NCBI RefSeq assembly: GCF_015694705.1
Contig: NZ_JADQDR010000011.1
Coordinates: forward strand, 124,001 to 188,000
DNA length: 64,000 nucleotides
Direction: 5' to 3'
Source: Pontibacter rufus
GTDB taxonomy: Bacteria > Bacteroidota > Bacteroidia > Cytophagales > Hymenobacteraceae
Shown: positions 18,841 to 27,332 of the stretch, piece after piece
Position numbering within the stretch: the first letter of the stretch is position 1
Layout of the letters: the number at the start of each line of letters is the position of its first letter
Translations under genes and position numbers: made by a program
Notes under the pieces: generated by a model
Told to the model about the DNA's origin: nothing
The model's input: the letters and a program-made list of their open reading frames with translations, nothing else
Databases searched by the model: none

Positions 18841-21800
18841 TTAAAAAGAGATCACTACGCCAAGTGCATAATTCCTGGCAATAGGATACACATCTAAGCT
18901 ACCGTAACCGGCAGTCAGGCCTGTTACCCCAATTGCCGCCGGGTCAAGGCCACTGTAATTGGTAAGTGTAAATACGTTACGCACGGTGCCGTAAATTCGG
19001 AAGTTTTTAATGCGCTCTACTCCTAGCTTAGGTGTCCAGCCCAGCGTCAGGTTATCCAGCTTAAAGTAGTTACCGCTCTCCAGGAAGTAGTCTGTGATTA
19101 CTTTACCTGACTTGATCTGGCCGTTGCGGGTGTAGGCGTCTTCCAAAAGATTCACACCTGGCTCAGCCTGTAGGCCGTAATACATTTGGTATAGATTCAA
19201 AACGTCATAATCGAAGCGGCCAAGGAAGAACAGCGACAAGTCGAAGCTCTTGTAAGCAATCCTGTTACCCCATGAAAGCTCGTACTTGGGCGTTCCGTTT
19301 CCGATAAAAGTTCTATCTCTGTCTATGTTTCCTTCGGTGGTTGCATCTATTTTCTCGCCGCCTTCTTCCCCATTTTTCCAGATCAGGATGTTACCATCCG
19401 CATCTACGCCGGCATACTTATAGCCATAGAAGCTACCCAACTCGGTGCCTTCGTACAGGCGGTAAGCCGGGCCAGGATTACCAGGTGAAGGCAGGTTTTG
19501 CAAGTCCTGAAAATTGGCTGTATACGGGCCTTTAGACCAGGAAACCAGCCGGGTTTTGGTATAAGAGGCAGTCACATTAGTGCTATAGGTAAAATCGTCA
19601 GTTTCAACAGCATCCCAGTTCACGTACAGTTCCACTCCTTTAGAACTCATCGTCCCGGCATTCACTATCATCTGGTCGTGCAGTTTTGGTGGCACGGGCA
19701 CCGTGTAGCTGGAGATTAAGTCTTTACTCCTGCGGTCGAATAGATCAAAGGTGCCATCTACTTTGTTATTGAACAAGGTAAAGTCCAGGCCTAAGTCATA
19801 GGAGATCGCTTTTTCCCAGCGCAAATCTGGATTCAGGTTATTAGCGGGGCCATATACTCTGATAAATTCCCCATCATAATTGGGATATCTGCCATAGCCT
19901 GTGTACCTGGCCAGCGAAGTATAACGTGGGAAAACTGAACGGCCGGCTACGCCATACGATGCACGAAGCTTTAGCTCGTCAATCGCCTCTATGCCCTCAA
20001 TGGCAGGCAGGCTGGACATGCGCCAGGCGGCTGACAGGGACGGGAAACTTCCCCACTTGTTATTGGCTCCGAACTTGGTATTGCCTTCATAACGGTAAGA
20101 AGCAGTCAGGAAGTAAGTATCTTTGAAATTGTAGTTCAAGCGACCCAGGAAGGCAATAACTTTTTCTTTTTCTCTGTAAGAGTCCATTCCTAAGCGTCCT
20201 TCTTCGAGATTCCAGCTACCGGCATCCAAATTGTTGTAGCCAAAAGCATCAGATGGAAAATCGGCGTTCTCGGCCCAGAAATCTTGATAATTGAACTCCT
20301 GATAAGTATAGCCGCCCATAGCTGTCAGGTTATGCTCACCAATGGAAGTATTATAGTTACCGAGCCATTCAAACGTATAATCCGTCCACTTTTCGTTCTC
20401 TAGGCGGGCTCGCCCTGTGCGGTTACTAGTAATAGACTCTGCCGCCTGGGAAGTATAGTACTCCCTGCCTAAGCGGTCATGCCCTTGGCGCGCCAATTTG
20501 ATCTCAGTGTTCAGGTTATCCAGCAGATTCAATCTAAAAGTGAGATCTACAACAGAGTACTCCTGGTCTGCACCGTTTTCTCTAGCCAGCAAATTCTGTA
20601 CGGGATTGTACGTATCATACCCGAGTAGTGTGTTATACATGCTTGGATCGTTTGGATCCATAATCGGGATAGTCGGATTGAGCTTTACGGCCTGGCTAAA
20701 TGCACCATAGTTGGTATACTCTTCGTTTGCAACTCTGTAAGACATATTGCCGTTCACCTCCAGGAAACCCTGCATAGCGCGCTGAAAGAAACTTGCCCGG
20801 AGGCCGTACTCCTTGCGATCAGAGGCAATATCCAGGCCGGTTTTGGCACGATAGTTTCCGGAAATGCGGAACTGGGTGTTTTCACTTCCACCGCTGACAG
20901 CCAGGTTATGGTTTTGGCCGAAGTTATCTTCTCTAATCAGTTCATCGTACCAGTCCGTTCTGGCCCCAAAATCCTGATCCCGATCATGTGCCAGAAATTC
21001 TTCCGGGGAAAGTATATCAGGCCTGGCCGCCACGACATCGTGTTCCACATAACTGTCGTAGGTTACTGTTACCTCGCCAGCCTTGCCGCGCTTAGTCTGC
21101 ACAAGAATCACACCGTTAGCGCCTCGCGAGCCGTAGATAGCGGATGCGGCCGCATCCTTCAGTACTGTAATGGAGGCTATATCCTGCTGGGCCAGATTGC
21201 GCAGATCGCCGTTCGGCATGCCGTCTATCACTACGAGTGGGCTATTGGCGCCATCATTAGTTAAAATGGTACCTGCCCCCCGTATCTGAATGCCAGCCGT
21301 TGCGCTTGCATTCGGATCGGCAGCGGCAGTACTAGACACAGTCAGACCAGCCACCTTGCCCTGTATCATTTGCAAGGGACTGTTGAAAGCGCCCTGCTGG
21401 AACTCGTCGGCGGTAACCGTGGTAATGGCACTACTCACCTCTTTCTTTTGCATGGTACCGTAGCCTACTACCACTACTTCTTCAAGCGCCTCTGCGTCGG
21501 TACTTAAGGAAACGTCTATTACCGTCTTATTGCCGATAGGCACCTCCTGATCCTTATAGCCAATATAAGAGAACACCAGCGTACCGTTTTCCTGCCCGTC
21601 CGGAATCGTCAGTTCATAGGCACCGTCGGCATTGGTGCTTACGCCTAATGATGTTCCTTTCAGCACTACCGTTACTCCCGGTAGCGGCATACCTTTTTCG
21701 TCTGTTACAGTTCCTCTTACCTGTATCTCATATCTGGAGAGGTAATCAGCAGCAATGCCATTGCCGGAAGCTGGCACCATCGAGGGAATTTCAACAGGCG

Positions 21801-21933
21801 GCTTTACAGCTGCGTGGCTTTGGGTAGCAGTCAGAGCTGCACACATAGTAAAAGAAAGGAAACCGGTACAGAGCATCCGTCCCCTTCCTCTTACATAGCC
21901 ACTATCAAACAAGGTTGTAAATGGTTGTTTCAT
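18841..21933 (-). CDS. SusC/RagA family TonB-linked outer membrane transporter
   Basis: 1030 residues. After a signal region (ALTATQSHA) there is a carboxypeptidase-like regulatory domain (about 70-150; VRGTVTDEKGMPLPGVTVVLKG and GTLVFSYIGYKDQEVPIG). The EEVVVVGYGT TonB-box-like segment follows, then a plug (about 160-275; SPLVVIDGMPNGD, SITVLKDAAASAIYGSRGANG) and a 22-strand barrel ending in the terminal aromatic-rich strand NYALGVVISF. No STN signalling domain is present, so regulation through an anti-sigma factor is unlikely. It imports the substrate bound by SusD. A candidate promoter and a LacI-type operator lie in the 160-base leader. Confidence 0.95.
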   Translation of the reverse strand: MKQPFTTLFDSGYVRGRGRMLCTGFLSFTMCAALTATQSHAAVKPPVEIPSMVPASGNGIAADYLSRYEIQVRGTVTDEKGMPLPGVTVVLKGTSLGVSTNADGAYELTIPDGQENGTLVFSYIGYKDQEVPIGNKTVIDVSLSTDAEALEEVVVVGYGTMQKKEVSSAITTVTADEFQQGAFNSPLQMIQGKVAGLTVSSTAAADPNASATAGIQIRGAGTILTNDGANSPLVVIDGMPNGDLRNLAQQDIASITVLKDAAASAIYGSRGANGVILVQTKRGKAGEVTVTYDSYVEHDVVAARPDILSPEEFLAHDRDQDFGARTDWYDELIREDNFGQNHNLAVSGGSENTQFRISGNYRAKTGLDIASDRKEYGLRASFFQRAMQGFLEVNGNMSYRVANEEYTNYGAFSQAVKLNPTIPIMDPNDPSMYNTLLGYDTYNPVQNLLARENGADQEYSVVDLTFRLNLLDNLNTEIKLARQGHDRLGREYYTSQAAESITSNRTGRARLENEKWTDYTFEWLGNYNTSIGEHNLTAMGGYTYQEFNYQDFWAENADFPSDAFGYNNLDAGSWNLEEGRLGMDSYREKEKVIAFLGRLNYNFKDTYFLTASYRYEGNTKFGANNKWGSFPSLSAAWRMSSLPAIEGIEAIDELKLRASYGVAGRSVFPRYTSLARYTGYGRYPNYDGEFIRVYGPANNLNPDLRWEKAISYDLGLDFTLFNNKVDGTFDLFDRRSKDLISSYTVPVPPKLHDQMIVNAGTMSSKGVELYVNWDAVETDDFTYSTNVTASYTKTRLVSWSKGPYTANFQDLQNLPSPGNPGPAYRLYEGTELGSFYGYKYAGVDADGNILIWKNGEEGGEKIDATTEGNIDRDRTFIGNGTPKYELSWGNRIAYKSFDLSLFFLGRFDYDVLNLYQMYYGLQAEPGVNLLEDAYTRNGQIKSGKVITDYFLESGNYFKLDNLTLGWTPKLGVERIKNFRIYGTVRNVFTLTNYSGLDPAAIGVTGLTAGYGSLDVYPIARNYALGVVISF

Positions 21934-21966
21934 AGAATTACATTATTAAATACTAATTGAGAATTA

Positions 21967-21980
21967 CTAAACCGTTTTAG
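21967..21980. promoter_or_regulatory. Candidate LacI-family operator in the SusC leader
   Basis: CTAAACCGTTTTAG has two-fold symmetry (six of seven pairs) around a central CG, the usual architecture of LacI-family operators. It lies 34 bases before the SusC start codon. A LacI regulator is encoded at 29428-30465 in the same cluster. Two direct GTTACCG copies 12 bases apart (22002-22008 and 22014-22020) lie just upstream. Binding is inferred only. Confidence 0.4.
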
Positions 21981-22092
21981 CAGAAATTAACAACAGACAC
22001 CGTTACCGGGTTTGTTACCGAAATGTAGAAAAACTTTAATCCTGAATACTTAAGCAAGCTAAATTTCATTGCGAAGGTATTAAATAGATTAA

Positions 22093-22126
22093 CAAAATTA
22101 TTTATACCCACTGCAGGTGGTCAAAA
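22093..22126 (-). promoter_or_regulatory. Candidate Bacteroidota promoter for SusCD
   Basis: On the minus strand, TTTTG (22126-22122) is followed after 21 bases by TAATTTTG (22100-22093). This fits the TTG / TAnnTTTG primary sigma pattern of Bacteroidota. It would give a leader of about 150 bases containing the candidate operator. Confidence 0.45.
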
Positions 22127-22736
22127 ACTTAATGCTTAAAGAATAAACACAAAAGCTTTGATAAAAACTTACAACTTAAGAAACCCTTTAATAAGCCTCT
22201 ATTATTAGCCTAAATTTAGGAACATAAATGAAAAACAAAAAACTTTATCCATAATTCTTCTTAAAGCGTGTGTTTCGCCGGTATAACTTCTTAGCGGCTA
22301 CGGTCTGATAAATAAGTGCAGCAGCAAGTCTAATTGGGACACAACGGTTAAAGTAAGCACCATGAAGAAAATTTCTAAACCTTTGAAACACGTTGTGCTT
22401 GTTAAAACATGCCAATGATTTAAAGCCGCAGAGATGGGAAAGTGAACCTTGACGATTATGTAATGCTGCTGCCTCCTTTTCGTCCCAACCTTAGGGTTAG
22501 AGATGAGAAGTAAAACAATGTCTCACCTCCCGACCAGGAGCATTTTATACTTATACAGCAAAGCGCTTCCGTCAATTTATTAGTTGCTACAACCTAGGGA
22601 AGATTCGCTGCTTTTAACGGCAATTTATACTTTATATAAAGGCACAGGTATCAAGTGGGGCATCCCAAGTATAGACAGCTCATGCCGAACCGATAAAAGC
22701 TTAAAGTATCATACAACTTTGTCTCTATATCTATAC
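22127..22736. other. Long AT-rich intergenic region upstream of SusC
   Basis: No gene is supported. Motif copies occur at 22546, 22626, 22667 and 22732. The region separates the secreted GH-like gene from the SusCD operon, so the two are probably transcribed independently. Confidence 0.5.
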
Positions 22737-24938
22737 TTACCAGGATAAACTTACCTTAATACCATCAGGACTATTCTCAAAACTTAAATAACAAGTTCCT
22801 GATGCTGCATCCCATGCGGTTTTCACATCGCTTATCTGCTCTCCTTTGCTATTAGTAAGCTTAATATCTTTAGGGGATGCTGGTAGCAGTATGCGCATGC
22901 TGTTTATCGTTTTAGCAGGGCTTTTTGCAGTAAATTTGTAACTACCGCTATTTGCTTTTTCATCATAAATTCTTGAGGCTGAAGCTAAAACCTGAGGTTT
23001 CTTTTTATCCTGAATTCTGCTGATGTTATATAGAAAAGCCTGACTGCCGGGGTTTATAACCTTTTGAGTCAAGACTGGTAGCGCCGGATCAAAAAGGTCA
23101 ATTACCGGCCCTTTAACTGTATAGGATTTATTACTTATACTTTCATCCATTACTGAGACAATATCATAAGGGCCTCTTTCTAAGTATAAATTATTCTTAA
23201 AAGTTAAATCTCCTCCCCTGGCATCGGTTTCATAAGCTTCTTTTATAGTTGCGATATACCCCGATGCGGCATTTGGTTCCATCACAAATTTTTTTGGATT
23301 TTGCCTGATCACATACACAGCACCTTTCCCAACGGTGAATTTTTCCTTTGTTGCAGCAGGATTTATACCTAATCGTTTAAATAAATCCTCGGAAGGCGCC
23401 TTATATTTATTTTCTTTCGTGTTCCACCATTCCATTACAGTTTGGTAAGGGTCATCATCCCGGCCGCAATACACCAGCACCCCACCTTTCTTTACCCACT
23501 CAGCAAGACTTTTATGCACATCCGGCGACATGGGCTTCATATTGGAATAACTCATCACCAAAACCTTGATATCTTTTAAAGAAGCGTCGAGCCCCAGATT
23601 TTCCATATGCACTGTCTGCACCGGCACGCCCCGCTTCAGCAACGGCAGTGTTTGTCCGTAAAAGTTGGAGAATTGCGGATCTTCAAATCCGTTATGTGTC
23701 GGAAAGCGCTGAAACATCAACGAATTGCCCATCAGCACGCCAATTCCATTCACGCCCGACACACGATTATCTGATAAAGGCATATCATTTAATGCATTTA
23801 TCATTACCTGCATTTGTGTTGAATAATATTTCGGTATCAACACGCTGCTATCGCTGTTTGCCACTTTATAAGGCTTGGTATAAATGCGCTCCGGCCACGG
23901 CATTACTTCATAATCAGCTACCATCGGGTATAATAATTGCGCTGTGAACGTGGCTTCATAATTACGTTTATAATCGCTCCAGTCGCGTCGCCTGTCCTCT
24001 ATAGGGTCGGTCAGGAAAAATACTTTGCGACCGGTTGGTGCCGTCATCGAGACCATAGAGCCATATTCCAGAAAAGCATTCTCAAATACTCTTTCTTTAG
24101 ATAGCCCGTTAAAATACGTTGGCTCTCTCGAAGTACCGGTCCAAACCTGGGCTATATAGCCATCTATACCCGGCAATGAGGCGAGACAGGCTTCAGGGCT
24201 GACGATTTGCCAGGATGAGTAATTTACCAGCGAATGTGTGGGGACATAAAATTTAATATCCATGCCTTTACTTTTGCCATACGCTTTCCCATAAGATGAG
24301 ACCTCCTTCAGGGCATTGTAATACAAATGATATTTTAGCTTGCTTGAGAGATAAGTATTTTCAGGTGACAAGTGCTGCGCTTTCCAGGGGAAGCCATAAT
24401 ATTTCTGCCATTCATCTTTAAAAGCCGAGCTATACCCTGCTCTTGCCCAGAACTCAGGTTCTTCCAGGTAAATTGAGCTGATTCCTGCATCAATAACTTT
24501 TTTGATGACAGCAGTTTTCATGTACTCAATAAATGATTGTACAGGCACAATATAGGGTATGTTCCTGCCATGCCAGATGGTGTCTCCATCCATTTCAACC
24601 TGCCCTTCGCCAAGGTGGTTCTTACCATCCCATTTACCTAAAAAGTAATCCTGATAGGAACCCCATGCTATTCCAGTCATGAAATGCGTATTATATCCAT
24701 GATCTCTCCAGGATTTTACGCGCTCTTCAAATGTCATTCTCTGGCGGCCGTCAGATGGATTCCCATTGACGCCATAAACAATAGCAACATCCGACCGAAT
24801 ATCAATCTCGGGCATCCATGGACTGCTTGTCTGGAATGCTGTCTTTTCTTTTAGAACAGGCGCGTCCTCCTTTCTTTGCTGCGCATTTACAGTATAAGCT
24901 ATACAAAGGATATAGAAAAAAATTATAGTTTTTTTCAT
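22737..24938 (-). CDS. Secreted GH-like protein of unrecognised family (TIM-barrel plus GATase-like domain)
   Basis: 733 residues with a signal peptide (YTVNAQ). I do not recognise a named family. Residues about 40-400 look like a TIM-barrel glycosidase: WMPEIDIRSDVAIVYGVNG, a possible catalytic loop SSIYLEEPEFWARAGYS with acidic residues, and a second polar region FYVPTHSLVNYSSWQ. Residues about 420-560 resemble the Rossmann-like trimerisation/GATase domain of GH42-type beta-galactosidases (VPVQTVHMENLGLD, IKVLVMSYSNMKPMSPDVHK, WVKKGGVLVYCGRDDDPY). A beta-sandwich ends the protein. The export signal and the position beside SusCD suggest a glycan-active enzyme; this is inference. The coding region is noticeably more AT-rich than its neighbours. 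Confidence 0.6.
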   Translation of the reverse strand: MKKTIIFFYILCIAYTVNAQQRKEDAPVLKEKTAFQTSSPWMPEIDIRSDVAIVYGVNGNPSDGRQRMTFEERVKSWRDHGYNTHFMTGIAWGSYQDYFLGKWDGKNHLGEGQVEMDGDTIWHGRNIPYIVPVQSFIEYMKTAVIKKVIDAGISSIYLEEPEFWARAGYSSAFKDEWQKYYGFPWKAQHLSPENTYLSSKLKYHLYYNALKEVSSYGKAYGKSKGMDIKFYVPTHSLVNYSSWQIVSPEACLASLPGIDGYIAQVWTGTSREPTYFNGLSKERVFENAFLEYGSMVSMTAPTGRKVFFLTDPIEDRRRDWSDYKRNYEATFTAQLLYPMVADYEVMPWPERIYTKPYKVANSDSSVLIPKYYSTQMQVMINALNDMPLSDNRVSGVNGIGVLMGNSLMFQRFPTHNGFEDPQFSNFYGQTLPLLKRGVPVQTVHMENLGLDASLKDIKVLVMSYSNMKPMSPDVHKSLAEWVKKGGVLVYCGRDDDPYQTVMEWWNTKENKYKAPSEDLFKRLGINPAATKEKFTVGKGAVYVIRQNPKKFVMEPNAASGYIATIKEAYETDARGGDLTFKNNLYLERGPYDIVSVMDESISNKSYTVKGPVIDLFDPALPVLTQKVINPGSQAFLYNISRIQDKKKPQVLASASRIYDEKANSGSYKFTAKSPAKTINSMRILLPASPKDIKLTNSKGEQISDVKTAWDAASGTCYLSFENSPDGIKVSLSW

Positions 24939-25173
24939 GTTAAAGATTTTAAAGGACGAATGTATAGATGCTTTTTCATTTAAGGGATCTTAATCTTTAA
25001 GCTTTATTATAATTATAATTTTAAACCATAATCAATACAGACACCTCCTGTAAGGCAAGTATAGAAACAGCAGGAATCAGGTATGGAACCGTATGCATGG
25101 TAGCTGAGGCATGAGATCTGTTCCTTTTAACTCCTGACGCGTATACTTTATTTGTTTAACAAAGCAATCTGGT

Positions 25174-25371
25174 ATGAAAAAGATAATGAAGTTAAGCCTT
25201 TTGGTATTTCTATTAACCGCTTTTACCGCCTGTGGCAGCCAGAATGGCAACACAGCAGAACAGGCAGGAACCGGAGCAGAAGCGGATACTACCCTGAATT
25301 CAACTATAGATGCAGACACATCTGTGACACTGGACCCCGATACAGCGCTGTACCATGACATGACGCTATAG
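25174..25371 (+). CDS. Small secreted lipoprotein of unknown function
   Basis: 65 residues: a lipoprotein signal peptide with lipobox FTACG, then a short mature part that is Thr/Asp-rich and contains no recognisable domain. ATG at 25174 gives the longest form; ATG at 25186 is a close alternative. It is the only plus-strand gene inside the 10-30 kb minus-strand block and is followed by a strong terminator at 25472-25533. The lipobox and terminator argue that it is real despite its size. Confidence 0.6.
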   Translation: MKKIMKLSLLVFLLTAFTACGSQNGNTAEQAGTGAEADTTLNSTIDADTSVTLDPDTALYHDMTL

Positions 25372-25471
25372 CTTATAGCCGAAGAAAAAGCTCCGCCTGT
25401 AAACGCAGCAAGTGAATGGGAACCACGGACTACGCGCAGCTATGCCAGATGTTCGGTACCGGCACTACACA

Positions 25472-25533
25472 AAACAGCCTTCTTTATGCGCAGGAAAGAT
25501 TTTTATTTTTTCTGCGCATAAAGAAGGCTGTTT
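25472..25533. terminator. Large bidirectional terminator
   Basis: A perfect 22-base stem (25472-25493 with 25512-25533) and an 18-base T-rich loop. The arms start AAACAGCC and end GGCTGTTT. It lies between the converging small lipoprotein gene and the DUF1080 gene. The T-rich loop strand is unusual for a terminator. Confidence 0.75.
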
Positions 25534-25577
25534 ATACTGTCTCTTATAGAGAACCAACAACTGCTTACGTTTGCCTG

Positions 25578-26348
25578 TTATAGTTCTCTTACCCAGATGT
25601 TGCGGTAGCTTATGGGTTCGCTTTTATCGCCGTGGGCCTGTAGCTTTATAGGAGCCGGTCCATGTTTTTTGTAAGATGGTTTGCCGATATACTGGGTTGG
25701 CCCCAGCAGTTCCACATTGTTTTCAACGAGCACACCGTTAAATAAAACGGTTACCCGCGCAGGTGTTTTCACTGAGCCATCCTCTTTGAAAGTAGGCGCT
25801 TTCCAGAACACGTCATAGCTTTGCCATTCGCCCGGCTTTTTGGCAGGGTTTGACAGGGGTATAAACTGCTTGTAAATGCTGCCGGCCATGCCGTTCACAT
25901 AGGTCTTGTTGTTGTAAGAATCCAGCACCTGCAGTTCGTAACCCGCATCGCCTTTGCCTGTTGAAGCCAGAAAAACACCGCTGTTGCCGCGCGCCTGCCC
26001 TTCGCCCGTAATGTTTTCCGGAATGCGCCATTCCAAATGCAATTGGTAATCCTTGAAATCCTGTTTGGTCTCGATGTTACCGGTTTCTTTATTTACTGTA
26101 AGTATACCGTTGGCCACTGTCCATTTTGCCGGCTTGGTCCTGTCGTCCGTCATCACCCATTTATCCAGGTTCTTGCCATCAAACAAAACAATGGCATCCG
26201 AGGGCGCCTCAATAACTACTTTGCCGGGTGTTACAACTTCGGGTACGGGTTCCCATACTTCTGTATCTTCTGGTTTTGCTTTTTGCTGTGCTTTTGCCAT
26301 AAAAAAACTGCCGGCCAACAGGGCGGTTAATACTAGTTTGTAGGTCAT
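25578..26348 (-). CDS. Secreted DUF1080 protein (3-keto-disaccharide hydrolase family)
   Basis: 256 residues with a signal peptide (FFMAKAQ). One DUF1080 lectin-like domain fills the protein: DAIVLFDGKNLDKWV, LHLEWRIPENITGEGQARGNSG, AGYELQVLDSYNNKTY, EWQSYDVFWKAP and APIKLQAHGDKSEPISYRNI. The family includes hydrolases that cleave 3-keto-glycosides generated by GMC-type dehydrogenases. The two genes for such a dehydrogenase lie directly upstream (26631-29072), so an oxidation-then-hydrolysis route is likely. It is a stand-alone version of the domain seen fused to PA14 at 12275-14146. Confidence 0.88.
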   Translation of the reverse strand: MTYKLVLTALLAGSFFMAKAQQKAKPEDTEVWEPVPEVVTPGKVVIEAPSDAIVLFDGKNLDKWVMTDDRTKPAKWTVANGILTVNKETGNIETKQDFKDYQLHLEWRIPENITGEGQARGNSGVFLASTGKGDAGYELQVLDSYNNKTYVNGMAGSIYKQFIPLSNPAKKPGEWQSYDVFWKAPTFKEDGSVKTPARVTVLFNGVLVENNVELLGPTQYIGKPSYKKHGPAPIKLQAHGDKSEPISYRNIWVREL

Positions 26349-26630
26349 GGTATGATGATTTGATGATTATAAAATAGGCTTGTAGATCCGTAGCTGTGCT
26401 CTTTAATGAAAAAGGTTCAGGCAAAATATACCTTGCATCTCGTTCGCTGTTATACCAGGCGTAATTTGCGCTGAAACAAAGTATAAGCTTTAAATATTAA
26501 GTAGCTGTACAAAGATAGTTTTAAAGTATAAACACATGCAGTCCTTCTCCTGTCTTTCCAGAGAATAACGAACATAAAGTTTTATACTTGTGATTCATCC
26601 GCTATTTTGTTCAGTTTCAGAACTCCCGGA

Positions 26631-27311
26631 TTATGCCTGCCGGTCAAATGTAATGCACTCCCGCAATTCTTTGTCTGTATAAGCCAGGTTGTGCTTTTTT
26701 AACACATCTTCCGGTACGCCTTTCCACTGGTTCGGGCGGTTGCCCATGTAACCGATATCTTCCACACCCATTTCAGACGTGAAAAAGCCGGTTGCCGTCA
26801 GGTTGCGCATCAGGTTAAAGAAAGCTACACCTTTCTGCATTTCCGGCTTAGCTCTTTCAGGATAAGCAATGGCATCCACCATTTCCAGTTGCTGTTTTTC
26901 GCTGCAATCGGTAAATGGTTTGTCATAACGGTTCTGGCATTGTATGTCAAGCCATCGCAGGCCGCTGCGCATAGGTGTCTTGTTCTCCGGTTTGTCCTTC
27001 ACGATAAATTCAATAAAATCCGGCACGCCGGCGTCGGACGCACTGCCGCTTACCTCATCTTTCGGAATGATGATGTCGCCCAGTACCGTTATGGTGGCCA
27101 TCTCATGCTCGGTGAAGAAGTCTTCAGATCTTATTTTCTTTAAACGCGCAATCTCCTCTTTCATCCGGCCAGCTTTGGAGGCATCGGGCGTTTTTACAAC
27201 TTCTGCAACTGTTTGCTCTTCAGTTTTGGTGTTGCTGTCGCAGGATTCTAAAAGAAAAGTGGAGGAAACAGTAGTCAGCACAAGGGCTTTCAGGGATTCT
27301 CTTCTGTCCAT
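26631..27311 (-). CDS. Gluconate 2-dehydrogenase subunit 3 family protein
   Basis: 226 residues. The N-terminus MDRRESLKALVLTTVSSTF resembles a twin-arginine-type signal, and a Cys in the LLESC context suggests lipidation. The body matches gluconate 2-dehydrogenase subunit 3 (FFTEHEMATITVLGDIIIPKDE, GVPDFIEFIV, QQLEMVDAIAYP, GFFTSEMGVEDIGYMGNRPNQW in parts). This small subunit helps export and stabilise GMC flavoprotein dehydrogenases. It starts 21 bases after the GMC gene and forms an operon with it. Confidence 0.88.
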   Translation of the reverse strand: MDRRESLKALVLTTVSSTFLLESCDSNTKTEEQTVAEVVKTPDASKAGRMKEEIARLKKIRSEDFFTEHEMATITVLGDIIIPKDEVSGSASDAGVPDFIEFIVKDKPENKTPMRSGLRWLDIQCQNRYDKPFTDCSEKQQLEMVDAIAYPERAKPEMQKGVAFFNLMRNLTATGFFTSEMGVEDIGYMGNRPNQWKGVPEDVLKKHNLAYTDKELRECITFDRQA

Positions 27312-27332
27312 AAGCTAGTATGTTAAACCTGA

